From the NCBI GenBank assembly GCA_017470985.1, contig JAFUXA010000006.1, positions 36,041-100,040 on the forward strand: 64,000 nucleotides of DNA, read 5' to 3'. The DNA is from Lachnospiraceae bacterium (lineage in GTDB: Bacteria; Bacillota; Clostridia; Lachnospirales; Lachnospiraceae). This document shows, piece by piece, positions 35,634-45,706 of the stretch. How positions within the stretch are numbered: position 1 is the stretch's first letter; every line of letters begins with the position of its first letter. The notes under the pieces are model-generated. The model ran no database searches, was not told the DNA's origin, and was given only the letters and a program-made list of their open reading frames with translations. The position numbers and the translations under genes are program-made.

Positions 35634-36554
35634 ATGACATATGACACATTTAAGCAAGAGATTCTTGCTCAATTACAAAATCTAATGGGATCTAATTTCG
35701 ATATTTCTACCAAAGAAATATTGAAGAATAACAATCTGCGATTGGATGGGCTTATTATGTCCCAATCCGGTCTCAATATCTCCCCTACTATTTATTTAAA
35801 TTATTATTATGATCTGTATGAACAGAATGTATATGATTTTGATGAGATTGTAAACCAAATTGTCAGCTGCTATGAGCAAAACAAAATGGACAAGGATTTC
35901 GACATAGACTCTTTCACGGACTATAATCAGGTGAAAGATCATATTGTATACCGTCTCATTAATCTGAATCAGAATCAGGAATTGTTGGAGCGCATACCTT
36001 TCGTACCTTATCTGGATCTGGCTATTATATTCTACTATTCTATTCCGGAAAATGATTTGACCAGCGATTACTTCCACGGTGCCACTGCTTCAATCCAGAT
36101 TAACAACGAGCATTTGGATATGTGGAATGTAACTGTGAAGGATATATATACCCAAGCCAAGCGCAATACCCACAAGATGTTTCCTGCTGTTGTAAAGCCA
36201 ATTGCTGAGGTTCTGAAGAAATTTCTCACAGACAATAACTGTGAAATAGACTATGACTCACTGGAACCACTGAAGCTTTTTGTTTTGAGCAACAGCACAA
36301 AATGTCACGGTGCCACTGCCTTGTTATACAATAATCAATTACAAAAATGTGCTGATGAGTTAGATCAGGATCTGATAATCATTCCAAGCAGCATACATGA
36401 GATATTATATCTCCCTGTATCTGCTGTAGATGACATGGATTATGTCACTCAGATGATTCAAAGTGTAAACGAGTCGGAAGTCAGTGTGGATGAGATTCTC
36501 TCTGACCATCCTTATTTATATTCCAGAGAATCACATAAACTGGTCTGCGCATAA
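35634..36554 (+). CDS. DUF5688-family protein
   Basis: A 306-residue soluble acidic protein, without signal peptide or membrane segment, resembling the DUF5688 family common in Lachnospiraceae and often multicopy. The N-terminal TYDTFKQEILAQLQNLMG and the mid part on SPTIYLNYYYDLYEQ fit. The function is unknown. The ATG follows ACGGAGG, 37 nt after the tRNA-Thr 3' end. With no terminator or second promoter visible it is probably expressed from the tRNA promoter. Confidence 0.75.
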   Translation: MTYDTFKQEILAQLQNLMGSNFDISTKEILKNNNLRLDGLIMSQSGLNISPTIYLNYYYDLYEQNVYDFDEIVNQIVSCYEQNKMDKDFDIDSFTDYNQVKDHIVYRLINLNQNQELLERIPFVPYLDLAIIFYYSIPENDLTSDYFHGATASIQINNEHLDMWNVTVKDIYTQAKRNTHKMFPAVVKPIAEVLKKFLTDNNCEIDYDSLEPLKLFVLSNSTKCHGATALLYNNQLQKCADELDQDLIIIPSSIHEILYLPVSAVDDMDYVTQMIQSVNESEVSVDEILSDHPYLYSRESHKLVCA

Positions 36555-36563
36555 GATACAAAA

Positions 36564-36603
36564 ATAAGCTGATACCTCAAAATTAATTGTGGTATCAGCT
36601 TAT
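36564..36603. terminator. bidirectional terminator between the DUF5688 gene and recN
   Basis: A perfect 13-bp stem, ATAAGCTGATACC/GGTATCAGCTTAT, with a 14-nt loop and A/T-rich flanks on both sides. Confidence 0.88.
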
Positions 36604-36609
36604 AATATT

Positions 36610-38277
36610 TTACATAGTCATAGCCAAATCTTTCATTTCTCTGGCATTATCAAGTACTGTCTGAGTAATCTCTGCTCCTCCAAGCATTCTGGCCAATTCC
36701 TTCACACTGTCATGATAATCAAGAGCCTGTATAGAAGAAATAGTTGAACCATCCAATACTGATTTTTCAATTAGATAATGTCTGTCTGCCATGGCTGCAA
36801 TCTGCGGTAAATGTGTAATACATATAACCTGGTGTCCTTTGGATACCATTTTCAGTTTCTCTGAAACAGCCTGAGCTGTTCTTCCACTGATACCGGCATC
36901 TATTTCATCAAAAATCAGAGTATCAATATTATCATTTTCCGCCATAACAGTTCTGATTCCCAACATAACTCTGGACATTTCACCACCTGAAGCTATATCT
37001 TTCAATGGTTTCAATGCTTCCCCAGGGTTGGTAGAAATCATGAATTCCACATCATCAATACCATCCATGGTATAATCACCAAGTCTGTCGAACTTAGTAT
37101 CAAACTGCACATCCAGGAAATTCAAATCCTGTAAAGCCTGTTGCAGAAGTTCGGAGAACTTCTTCGCATTTTCCTTGCGGATGACACTTAACTGTAGAGA
37201 TAATTCCTCCAGTCGCTCCTGGGCTATACGACACTGCTCCTTCAAATTATTGTAATAATCTTCAAAGCTTCGAAGCTTATCTACTCTGGCAACCTTCTCA
37301 TCTAAGGTCTGCAATATCAACTCGATGGTAGCTCCATATTTGTCCTTTAATCTGTTGATTGTATTGAGTCTACTCTCAATATCTGCGAAGACCTCACCAT
37401 CGAATTCTGCATCTGACATATAGCTTGCCAATTCACGATTGAAATCTCCCAATAGATTCTCCACTTCAGACAACATCTCCGACAATGATTCAATATCAGA
37501 ATCATAATTGGAAGCCATCATCAGTTCTCTCACAGCTCTTCCAACCATATCGGAAGCACCGCCTGTGTCAGCAGTATTATTTCTGGCAATGCCCAATGCT
37601 TCCATGATTCGCTTGCTGTTGCTCATCTTCTTGTACTTAGCCTCCAGTTCTTCATCCTCTCCAACCTTGAGACTTGCACCCGATATCTCCTCTATTTCAT
37701 GTTCAAGAAAAGATATCTCTCTCAGTCTTGAGGACTCATCCATGTTGGCTGAGTCAAGTTCCTGCTTCTTCTCCACATATTCCTTGTATGCAGATTTCAA
37801 TTCATTCTTCAGTTGTCCTATTTCTGCTTTGGCATAATCATCAATTAATTCCAGATGTTTCTTCTTGTGAATCAATGACTGATGCTCCTGCTGACCATAG
37901 ATATCAATAAAAATTGACCCCACCTGCTTCAATTTATTAGCAGGTACTGTCTCCCCATTTATCTTGGCCACACTTCTTGTCTCGGAAATCCGTCTACTTA
38001 GGATAACCTGATCATCGTAGACCGAGACATCCGCCTCCATTAATTCCTGTCGCTGTCTATCACTTGTGACGCGAAATACAGCTTCAACCAAAGCTTCCTG
38101 CTCATTGTCCCTGAGCATTTCTTTCGGGGCTTTTCCTCCCAGTGCTAACCCCAGAGCACCTAAAATGATGGACTTACCAGCTCCGGTTTCTCCGGATAAG
38201 ATATGCAATCCATCGAGAAAGGTGATGTCCTCCTCCTCAATGAGGGCGAGATTTTTGACATGTAAATTCTCCAGCAT
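36610..38277 (-). CDS. recN: DNA repair protein RecN
   Basis: SMC-like ATPase acting at double-strand breaks. Its 555 residues have the N-terminal Walker A SGETGAGKSIILGALGLALG, a central coiled coil, and the C-terminal ABC signature and Walker B (ASGGEMSRVMLGIR, TLIFDEIDAGISG). It is the last gene of the nusB-recN cluster, 17 bp after argR. Confidence 0.96.
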   Translation of the reverse strand: MLENLHVKNLALIEEEDITFLDGLHILSGETGAGKSIILGALGLALGGKAPKEMLRDNEQEALVEAVFRVTSDRQRQELMEADVSVYDDQVILSRRISETRSVAKINGETVPANKLKQVGSIFIDIYGQQEHQSLIHKKKHLELIDDYAKAEIGQLKNELKSAYKEYVEKKQELDSANMDESSRLREISFLEHEIEEISGASLKVGEDEELEAKYKKMSNSKRIMEALGIARNNTADTGGASDMVGRAVRELMMASNYDSDIESLSEMLSEVENLLGDFNRELASYMSDAEFDGEVFADIESRLNTINRLKDKYGATIELILQTLDEKVARVDKLRSFEDYYNNLKEQCRIAQERLEELSLQLSVIRKENAKKFSELLQQALQDLNFLDVQFDTKFDRLGDYTMDGIDDVEFMISTNPGEALKPLKDIASGGEMSRVMLGIRTVMAENDNIDTLIFDEIDAGISGRTAQAVSEKLKMVSKGHQVICITHLPQIAAMADRHYLIEKSVLDGSTISSIQALDYHDSVKELARMLGGAEITQTVLDNAREMKDLAMTM

Positions 38278-38294
38278 ATTGTTCCTTTCCCTCT

Positions 38295-38759
38295 TTAAAA
38301 AATGGATGTTTCATCAACAACCTTTCTTAATCTTTCCATGACTGCTATTGTATCATCTACGCTACGTATAGCGCACATAATCGTATCATCACCGGCAATA
38401 CTGCCTACTATCTCCGGCAGCTCCATATGATCTAAAGCTGCAGCTACTGCCATAGCCATACCTGAGACAGTTCTTATAACCAAAGTGTTTTGAGCATTAT
38501 CCATGGAGATAAAACCATCCTTGAATATTCTGGTATATTTCTCCATGAGATCTTCTTCTGTCTTTCTATAAGCTACATAACGAAGTTTTCCATCACTCAT
38601 AGCCACCTTGGTCAATTTCATTTCACGAATATCTCTTGAAATTGTAGCCTGAGTTGCAACGAATCCCGCTTTCTCCAACTCCACTGTCAATTCTTCCTGT
38701 GTTCCAATTTCCTTCTTCACAATCAGATCTAATATCTTCGCTTGTCTTTCTGATTTCAT
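38295..38759 (-). CDS. argR: arginine repressor
   Basis: A 154-residue regulator with an N-terminal winged helix (QAKILDLIVKKEIGTQEELT) and a C-terminal arginine-binding hexamerisation domain (GSIAGDDTIMC). It controls arginine synthesis and catabolism. The position just before recN is typical for Firmicutes. It may act on argH in this window. Confidence 0.95.
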   Translation of the reverse strand: MKSERQAKILDLIVKKEIGTQEELTVELEKAGFVATQATISRDIREMKLTKVAMSDGKLRYVAYRKTEEDLMEKYTRIFKDGFISMDNAQNTLVIRTVSGMAMAVAAALDHMELPEIVGSIAGDDTIMCAIRSVDDTIAVMERLRKVVDETSIF

Positions 38760-38777
38760 ACCCTTATCCCTTTTATT

Positions 38778-39629
38778 CTAATTTGCCTGTAATTTGGTTC
38801 TTATACGCTCTAAGAAGCTGGCATTAGTCAACCGAATCATCTTGGTTTTCTCCTTTGCTCTGTGAACCAACAATTTCTCTCCCTCAGCCAGAGTCCTGCG
38901 ATGATTTCCATCAAAGCTCACTTCAGCATACTCTTTCTCTCCGGCTCTTCTGGATTTCACTTCCACCAGCAACTCATCTCCCGGATCAAGCACAATACTT
39001 CTTGCATTTAAAGTATGTGGATTGATTGGTGTCAGCAATATAACATTTGTATTAGGATTTACAATAGGACCATTTGCCGACAGATTGTAAGCTGTAGAGC
39101 CTGTAGGTGTGGAAAATATTATTCCATCACAATTGTAATCATACAGATAAGCATCATTTACATATACCTTCACATGCATTACCTGAAGTCCATGACTGCT
39201 GGCAAGTACAATATCATTTAATGCTTCAACACCATGTTTCTTATGACCATTGGCATCAATGATATGACCGGATAACATCATTCTATCCTCCACTTCATAC
39301 TCACCTGCCATAAGTCTATCTATAGCATCATATACATTTTCCGAATTCAAATCGCACAGATATCCCAGGTGACCGCAGTTGATTCCAATAAGAGGAATCT
39401 TCTGGCCAAAGGTATTCTGGGCAGCTCGAATCAATGTACCGTCTCCACCAATAGTGAGGATACATTCTGTTCCTTCTGGAACATGTAGCTGCTCTCCTTC
39501 TGAGTCGTCGTTAGGATTCACGCCATGACCACAGATTCCACCCTTTCCTTCTATATATTTCACAATATCCTGTGTGATTTTCGCATTTTCTGCATCGGCA
39601 TCTCTTGCCACAATGAAAAATTTCTTCAT
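38778..39629 (-). CDS. nadK: NAD kinase
   Basis: Phosphorylates NAD to NADP. The 283-residue protein has the GGDGTLIRAAQ motif and the downstream NCDGIIFSTPTGSTAYNLSA loop. Its start overlaps the tlyA stop (TAATG), so the two are translationally coupled. Confidence 0.95.
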   Translation of the reverse strand: MKKFFIVARDADAENAKITQDIVKYIEGKGGICGHGVNPNDDSEGEQLHVPEGTECILTIGGDGTLIRAAQNTFGQKIPLIGINCGHLGYLCDLNSENVYDAIDRLMAGEYEVEDRMMLSGHIIDANGHKKHGVEALNDIVLASSHGLQVMHVKVYVNDAYLYDYNCDGIIFSTPTGSTAYNLSANGPIVNPNTNVILLTPINPHTLNARSIVLDPGDELLVEVKSRRAGEKEYAEVSFDGNHRRTLAEGEKLLVHRAKEKTKMIRLTNASFLERIRTKLQAN

Positions 39630-40441
39630 TATTTGTCCAACGATGAATGTGCAGCTGTAACAACCGCATCCACATCTACCTTTTCCGTATCTACGATGTT
39701 GCCAGTTTCATTTGTCTTCTTAATATGAACCAGATATTCTATATTACCTTCCGGTCCTTTGATTGGGGAATATTCCAAATTCAATACATTAAATTTATTC
39801 TCCAAAGCAAAATCAATAACCTTGTTAATGACTTCCCTGTGAACTGCAGGATCTCTCACCACACCTTTCTTGCCTACTTTCTCACGGCCTGCTTCAAACT
39901 GAGGCTTGATGAGACATACCATCTCTCCACCATCATTTAACAGCTCATATGCTGGCTGCAAAATCTTGGTAAGTGAGATAAATGATACATCCACAGATGC
40001 GAAATCCAATTTATCATCTATATCCTCTGGAGTTACATATCTGATATTGGTTTTCTCCATGCATACCACTCTTGGATCCTGGCGTAGCTTCCATGCAAAC
40101 TGTCCATATCCCACATCAACGGAATATACTTTCGATGCTCCGTTTTGAAGCATGCAATCTGTAAATCCACCAGTCGATGCCCCAATATCCATGCATATCT
40201 TGTCTTCCAATGTAATATCAAAATGAGACATGGCCTTCTCAAGCTTTAGGCCGCCTCTGCTTACATACTTTAATGTATTGCCTCTCACTTCAATATCAAC
40301 TTCTGTATTAAATCCTGTACCCGGCTTATCCTCACGCTGACCATCAACGAAGACATTGCCCTCCATTATCATGGTCTTGGCCTTCTCTCTTGATGGAGCC
40401 AATCCGCGATTCACCAGAAGTACATCCAGTCTTTCTTTCAT
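39629..40441 (-). CDS. tlyA: TlyA-family rRNA 2'-O-methyltransferase
   Basis: A 270-residue protein with an N-terminal S4 RNA-binding domain (ERLDVLLVNRGLAPSREKAK) followed by an FtsJ-like SAM-dependent methyltransferase domain (MDIGASTGGFTDCMLQNGA). Family members methylate the ribose of 16S/23S rRNA cytidines. It is between dxs and nadK, as is common in Firmicutes. Confidence 0.93.
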   Translation of the reverse strand: MKERLDVLLVNRGLAPSREKAKTMIMEGNVFVDGQREDKPGTGFNTEVDIEVRGNTLKYVSRGGLKLEKAMSHFDITLEDKICMDIGASTGGFTDCMLQNGASKVYSVDVGYGQFAWKLRQDPRVVCMEKTNIRYVTPEDIDDKLDFASVDVSFISLTKILQPAYELLNDGGEMVCLIKPQFEAGREKVGKKGVVRDPAVHREVINKVIDFALENKFNVLNLEYSPIKGPEGNIEYLVHIKKTNETGNIVDTEKVDVDAVVTAAHSSLDK

Positions 40442-40498
40442 CTAATCCAATTCCTTGTTTCTATCTATATTCCATTCTGCAATCTCGCGAAAATTCTC

Positions 40499-42352
40499 TT
40501 ACATACGACTTATTATCTCAGCAGCTACAGACTTGGCATCTATATGAAGCATTTCCTTGAGGATATCCACATTGCCATGCTGTACGAATTCATCCGGGAT
40601 TGCTACATTCATAATTTCACCCTCATATCCGTTGTCATTGAGGAAAGTGTGAATCTGCTGACCCATACCACCTGTTATAACATTTTCTTCCATTGTAACT
40701 ATGAGTTTATATTCATTCATATGCTGCAATAGATATTCTGTGTCAAATGGTTTGGCAAATCTGGCATTTACCACTGTAGGATTAATACCAGCTTCCTGTA
40801 AAACAGGAAGCATATCCACGCTTGTCTGCACCATACTTCCCAATGCGAAAATCAGTACATCATTTCCTGCAAAAAGCTCTTCACATTTCCCCAGTTCCAC
40901 AGGAGCTCTGAGTTCATGAAGTCCATCATAAGCCCGTCCCCTTGGATATCTAAGTGCAATCGGTCCATCATAATCGATGGCATACTTCAGCATATCTGAT
41001 AATTCCCACTTGTTCTTTGGTGCCATAACAACCATATTGGGCATCGAGCTCAAATAAGAAATATCGAAAATACCCTGATGAGTCTCTCCATCACTTCCTA
41101 CTAGTCCTGCTCTGTCTATGGCGAATACTACCGGCAGATTCTGCATACATACATCAATCATAACCTGATCATAAGCTCTCTGTAAAAATGTAGAATAGAC
41201 GGCAAACACCGGCTTCATACCTCCAGCTGCCATAGCTGCTGCAAATGTAACTGCATGTTCCTCAGCTATTCCTACATCGAAAAATCTATCCCGGAACATA
41301 TTTCTAAATCTCTTGAGACCTGTACCCTCAGCCATAGCTGCTGTAATAGCCACAAGTTTCTCATCCCTGTCACCCATCTTGCGCATAACAGTGGAAAATA
41401 TATCTGTGTAAGATGCATCGCCATGATTACTAGGAATACCTGTTTCAATATCAAAAGGCGCTGTTCCATGAAATCTTGATGGATGCCTCTCAGCAGGCTC
41501 GTAGCCATATCCTTTTTTGGTTATTACATGGACAATAACCGGTCCCTGCACCATTGCAGCTTCCTTGAAAATATTTACCATGGCACCAATATTATGTCCA
41601 TCCACAGGTCCTAAGTACATGATTCCCATTTCCTCGAAAATCATACCTGGAACAAACATCTGCTTAATGGAACTCTTGGTTTTCTTGATGCTGGTTACCA
41701 GTTTCTCACCATATATAGGAATCTTTTCCAGGGAATTCTGTACATCTCCTTTGAGGCCTATATAGCCTTCACTGGTACGCATCTTTGCCAGCTGCTGTGA
41801 CAAACCACCTACATTTTCCGATATAGACATGTTGTTGTCATTTAATACGATAATAAAATTTTTCTTTAAAGTCAGAGCATTATTGAGTCCCTCGAAAGCC
41901 ATTCCACCAGTCATGGCTCCATCACCTATAACTGAAATTACATGATAATCCTCATGTTGCAACTCTCTGGCCCAAGCCATTCCTATTCCAGCAGAAATAG
42001 AATTGGAACTATGCCCTGTATCAAACACATCGCAATCGCTTTCTTCCCTCTTTGGAAATCCACTGATTCCACCGTAAGTACGCAATTTATCAAAACCATC
42101 CTTACGGCCTGTGAGAATCTTGTGTGTATAACACTGATGTCCCACATCCCAGATTATCTTGTCCTTTGGCAAATCAAAGGCCAAATGCAATGCAATGGTC
42201 AACTCTACCGCTCCAAGATTCGGTGCCAGATGTCCTCCTGTCACAGACAGTTTATCAATAAGAAATTCTCTTATCTCATGAGGCAACACCGATAATTCTT
42301 CCCGGGTAAGTTTCTTTACATCATTAACCTGATTTATTTTATCAAGTACCAT
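40499..42352 (-). CDS. dxs: 1-deoxy-D-xylulose-5-phosphate synthase
   Basis: TPP enzyme that joins pyruvate and glyceraldehyde 3-phosphate, the first step of the MEP isoprenoid route. The 617 residues include the TPP motif GDGAMTGGMAFEGLNN, the transketolase pyrimidine domain with AEEHAVTFAAAMA, and the C-terminal domain. It lies 10 bp after ispA. Confidence 0.97.
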   Translation of the reverse strand: MVLDKINQVNDVKKLTREELSVLPHEIREFLIDKLSVTGGHLAPNLGAVELTIALHLAFDLPKDKIIWDVGHQCYTHKILTGRKDGFDKLRTYGGISGFPKREESDCDVFDTGHSSNSISAGIGMAWARELQHEDYHVISVIGDGAMTGGMAFEGLNNALTLKKNFIIVLNDNNMSISENVGGLSQQLAKMRTSEGYIGLKGDVQNSLEKIPIYGEKLVTSIKKTKSSIKQMFVPGMIFEEMGIMYLGPVDGHNIGAMVNIFKEAAMVQGPVIVHVITKKGYGYEPAERHPSRFHGTAPFDIETGIPSNHGDASYTDIFSTVMRKMGDRDEKLVAITAAMAEGTGLKRFRNMFRDRFFDVGIAEEHAVTFAAAMAAGGMKPVFAVYSTFLQRAYDQVMIDVCMQNLPVVFAIDRAGLVGSDGETHQGIFDISYLSSMPNMVVMAPKNKWELSDMLKYAIDYDGPIALRYPRGRAYDGLHELRAPVELGKCEELFAGNDVLIFALGSMVQTSVDMLPVLQEAGINPTVVNARFAKPFDTEYLLQHMNEYKLIVTMEENVITGGMGQQIHTFLNDNGYEGEIMNVAIPDEFVQHGNVDILKEMLHIDAKSVAAEIISRM

Positions 42353-42362
42353 TGTACAACCT

Positions 42363-43256
42363 CTATTTATCTCTCATCACTAACCACATAATAAGTTTTT
42401 CTAGGAAAATATTCTCGTAAGGGAAGTCTATCAAAATTTTGATAGCATCCTCTGTTAATTTCTCAACATCATCCTTGGCTTTATCCAAGCCTTCAAATAC
42501 TACATAAGTAGCCTTCTGATTCTTGGCATCACTTCCAACTGTTTTGCCAAGCTTAGCCTCATCTCCAACTACATCCAGGATATCATCCTGAATCTGAAAT
42601 GCTAATCCAATCTTCTTGGCCATCTGCTCAATCTGATCCACTTCATCCTGGGTTGCTCCACCAAGATATGCTCCTATCATCATAGCAGCTTCTATAAGTG
42701 CACCTGTCTTCAACTCATATATGAAATCCAATCTGTTCTTGGAAATTCCATACTGCTTATCAGCTTCAATATCTACAACCTGTCCGCCAATCATACCATA
42801 GATACCTGATTTCTTGGCCAATACCTGAAGAGATTTATATACAGCCTTGTTGTCAGGTTCTATATCAAGAGCCTGAAGAGCTGTCTCAAATGCATAATTA
42901 AGAAGTCCGTCTCCAGCCAGAATACCAATTGCCTCTCCATATTTAGCATGAGTAGTTGGCTTGCCTCGTCTGAGCATGTCATTGTCCATTGCAGGCAAAT
43001 CATCATGCACCAGAGAATATGTATGTATCATCTCAATGGCAGCCATAAATGGCTCAATTGCTTTAGAACTTCCACCAAATAATTTATAAGTCTCCAACAT
43101 AAGAATTGGACGAATTCTCTTACCACCAGCAAGGACACTATAATTCATAGCCTCCATAACAATCTTCTGATAACCATGCTGATCACTTGGTAAATAAGAA
43201 TAAATAACTCTATCTACCTCTGCTGCTCTATACGATAACTCCTTATTAATTTCCAT
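42363..43256 (-). CDS. ispA: polyprenyl synthetase (farnesyl diphosphate synthase)
   Basis: Chain-elongating prenyltransferase of 297 residues with both aspartate-rich motifs, DDLPAMDND and DDILDVVGD, which bind the magnesium-diphosphate. It lies between xseB and dxs, the usual clostridial arrangement, and uses the MEP products. Confidence 0.94.
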   Translation of the reverse strand: MEINKELSYRAAEVDRVIYSYLPSDQHGYQKIVMEAMNYSVLAGGKRIRPILMLETYKLFGGSSKAIEPFMAAIEMIHTYSLVHDDLPAMDNDMLRRGKPTTHAKYGEAIGILAGDGLLNYAFETALQALDIEPDNKAVYKSLQVLAKKSGIYGMIGGQVVDIEADKQYGISKNRLDFIYELKTGALIEAAMMIGAYLGGATQDEVDQIEQMAKKIGLAFQIQDDILDVVGDEAKLGKTVGSDAKNQKATYVVFEGLDKAKDDVEKLTEDAIKILIDFPYENIFLEKLIMWLVMRDK

Positions 43257-43260
43257 AACT

Positions 43261-43494
43261 TTATACCTCCTGAAAATCCACTAAATCTCCCTGCTCATTC
43301 AAAGCTTGCACTTTCTTCTCCACAGCATCCATCAAAGAATTACAAGCAGCAATATGTTCCATCCCCGCTTTGTAATATGCGAAAGAATCCTCAATGGATA
43401 CATTTCTATCCTCAAGCTTGGCAATGAGAGTTTCTATCTCATCCAAATGTTGTTCCATGCTTAGATTATCTGTCTTAACATTTTCCTCTGACAT
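43261..43494 (-). CDS. xseB: exodeoxyribonuclease VII small subunit
   Basis: A 77-residue helical protein with the family core LDEIETLIAKLEDRNVSIED and SFAYYKAGMEH. It forms the multimer that wraps the XseA subunit. The start overlaps the xseA stop. Confidence 0.93.
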   Translation of the reverse strand: MSEENVKTDNLSMEQHLDEIETLIAKLEDRNVSIEDSFAYYKAGMEHIAACNSLMDAVEKKVQALNEQGDLVDFQEV

Positions 43495-44705
43495 TATCTA
43501 TCTTCCTTTCTGACACCGGAAACAGTAGCATCAATTCTACCGTCCTTTACGTATATTTCCACGCATTCCCCGGCCTTCACCGCACTTACTGAATTAACCC
43601 TCTGTCCAGAAGCATTCAAAGTGACACTGTAGCCTTGTGATAATTTCTTCATAGGAGACAAGCCATCCAACCTGCCTGCCACCAGAGCCAGACGATTTCT
43701 CTTCTCAGTTATTATTCTATCAAATGATGCTCTAAGCTCATTTTCCATATTAACCAGTCGCTGACGCTCCTCATTCAATCTGCTCTGAGGACTTAAATAT
43801 GTCAGATTCTTGCATAAGTTAGCAATTTCCTGTCGCTTCATCTCCATGTGAGAATTCATACCATAAGACAATTGCTCGCGCATATTGCCAATTCTATCCA
43901 GCAAAGCATTGTAATCATATACAGCCAACTCAGCTGCTGCTGATGGAGTTGGAGCACTTCTATCAGCTACATAATCGCTGATGGTCACATCGCTACCATG
44001 ACCTACTGCAGCAATAATAGGAGTCTCGCACTCGAAAATCGCCCTTGCTACTATCTCTTCATTGAAAGCCCACAAATCCTCAATAGAGCCACCACCACGG
44101 CCAACTATAATCACATCAAGTCCCATGTCATCCAGTCTGTTAATACCCATACAGATACTTTCAGCCGCACCTTCACCCTGAACCTGAACAGGACATAGAA
44201 TCAATTGTACATAAGGATTTCTTCTATGAGTAACCTGCATGATATCATGAATAACAGCACCGGTTGAAGCAGTTACTATACCCACCGTCCTGGCATATTT
44301 AGGAATAGGCTTCTTGTACATATCATCAAACATTCCAAGTTCTTCAAGTTCCGCTTTCAACTTCAGGAATTTCTGATATAAATCTCCTTCGCCCTGTTTC
44401 TCTATAGACCTGGCATAAATCTGATATACACCGCCCCGCTCATATACTTCCACAGAGCCGGTAACTACTACCTTATCGCCGTCTTGCATCCTAAACTGCA
44501 ATCCTCTCGGCACCTGACTCTTCCACATTACTGCGGATATGGCACTATCCTCATCCTTTAATGTGAAATACACATGTCCCGAACCATGATATTTACAATT
44601 AGACACTTCTCCCTTAATGGAAATATTTCCCAGCATAAAATCCTGGGAAAACATGTTTTTGATATATGAATTTATCTGTCCTACTGAATATATATTCTTA
44701 TTCAT
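43494..44705 (-). CDS. xseA: exodeoxyribonuclease VII large subunit
   Basis: A 403-residue single-strand-specific nuclease with an N-terminal OB fold ([15 protein letters not shown]), the catalytic domain ([17 protein letters not shown] and [18 protein letters not shown]) and a C-terminal coiled coil. I use the ATG at 44705, whose codons overlap the nusB stop (ATGAATAA). An in-frame ATG at 44726 lies deeper inside nusB. Confidence 0.95.
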   Translation of the reverse strand: MNKNIYSVGQINSYIKNMFSQDFMLGNISIKGEVSNCKYHGSGHVYFTLKDEDSAISAVMWKSQVPRGLQFRMQDGDKVVVTGSVEVYERGGVYQIYARSIEKQGEGDLYQKFLKLKAELEELGMFDDMYKKPIPKYARTVGIVTASTGAVIHDIMQVTHRRNPYVQLILCPVQVQGEGAAESICMGINRLDDMGLDVIIVGRGGGSIEDLWAFNEEIVARAIFECETPIIAAVGHGSDVTISDYVADRSAPTPSAAAELAVYDYNALLDRIGNMREQLSYGMNSHMEMKRQEIANLCKNLTYLSPQSRLNEERQRLVNMENELRASFDRIITEKRNRLALVAGRLDGLSPMKKLSQGYSVTLNASGQRVNSVSAVKAGECVEIYVKDGRIDATVSGVRKEDR

Positions 44706-45090
44706 TGAATTTTGCCAAAACACCATTTACGAAGCTTGATGATGAATCAGTTCCATATTTCTTGGCCAATTCTACGGCTTCGTTTATTGCTACACCCTTT
44801 GGTATATCATCATATCTCATCTCATACAAAGCCAGACGAATAAGTGATAAATCCACCTTACTCATACGAGTTGTCTTCCAATTATCTGTTCTCTCATTAA
44901 TATCCACATCAAGCTCTTCAATCTTGTCAAATATCTTGAGACATTTCTCAAGAATCTCCTCAGCATCAGGGCCTTCTATCTCATTTTCCTCAATATAAAT
45001 TTTAGCTTGTTCCTCTAAATCAGCAGCTGTATGAAACTCCTTCTGAAATACTATTTTAAATACTTGTTCTCTAACTTCTCTTCTGGTCAT
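44698..45090 (-). CDS. nusB: transcription antitermination/ribosomal RNA factor NusB
   Basis: A 130-residue all-helical protein; the N-terminal [14 protein letters not shown] and the C-terminal [20 protein letters not shown] are typical. It acts in rRNA antitermination and 30S assembly. The start at 45090 has AAAGG 7 nt upstream; the alternative at 45105 would include that site. Confidence 0.94.
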   Translation of the reverse strand: MTRREVREQVFKIVFQKEFHTAADLEEQAKIYIEENEIEGPDAEEILEKCLKIFDKIEELDVDINERTDNWKTTRMSKVDLSLIRLALYEMRYDDIPKGVAINEAVELAKKYGTDSSSSFVNGVLAKFNE

Positions 45091-45162
45091 AAGATTACCT
45101 TTCATATATATTAATTACATTTTATACTCTTTTGCTCCTAATCTTCCTCTTGCAAAATATGC

Positions 45163-45187
45163 AAAAAGGAGATGTCAATGACACCCC
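45163..45187 (-). terminator. intrinsic terminator of asp23
   Basis: GGGGTGTC pairs with GACATCTCC, with one bulge, and is followed by TTTTTGC on the minus strand. It separates asp23 from the nusB cluster. The 70 bp after it show no clear promoter. Confidence 0.6.
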
Positions 45188-45262
45188 CTATTATACTCTA
45201 ATTCATTTTAAAATAAAACAAATATACAGCTTATATCTGATAAATATTCATTATTTTGAATA

Positions 45263-45637
45263 TTATTCATTTGCCACATCAACTGATGCAATCTTCACAT
45301 CTACGCTTACAACATCAAGTCCTGTCATATTTTCAACAGAAGCCTTAACCTTCTCCTGAATCTGCTGGCAAATGATTGGAATCTCATATCCATAAGAAAT
45401 ATTCACAGCAACTTTGACAGCAATCTTGTCTGACTCATTTGTCACAACCTTAATTCCCTTAGCAAGCTTTGATCCGCCAGCCTTGCTAATCAATTCATTG
45501 GTCAAATTACCTACCAGAGAAACTACTCCATCAACTTCTGTAGCAGCAAGTCCTGCAATAATTGCAATTACTTCTTCTCCTATATTTACAATACCATTTT
45601 CTTCTTCTTTAATAACGAAATCCTTCTTATCAGCCAT
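45263..45637 (-). CDS. Asp23/Gls24-family envelope stress protein
   Basis: A 124-residue protein of the DUF322 family: IVNIGEEVIAIIAGLAATEVDGV, then the central strands, and ICQQIQEKVKASVENMTGLDV. In Staphylococcus Asp23 is membrane-associated through AmaP and linked to envelope stress. In Clostridia the single copy before nusB is a conserved arrangement. Confidence 0.9.
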   Translation of the reverse strand: MADKKDFVIKEEENGIVNIGEEVIAIIAGLAATEVDGVVSLVGNLTNELISKAGGSKLAKGIKVVTNESDKIAVKVAVNISYGYEIPIICQQIQEKVKASVENMTGLDVVSVDVKIASVDVANE

Positions 45638-45668
45638 TTCACATGCCTCCTAAAAATATTCTAACTGC

Positions 45669-45697
45669 ATTATAACAAAATGCTTGTGCTTATAAAA
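45669..45697 (-). promoter_or_regulatory. extended -10 promoter of asp23
   Basis: TGTTATAAT on the minus strand gives a perfect -10 with a TG extension. The -35 (TTTTAT, 17-nt spacing) is weak. Confidence 0.55.
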
Positions 45698-45706
45698 GAT
45701 TTTTTT

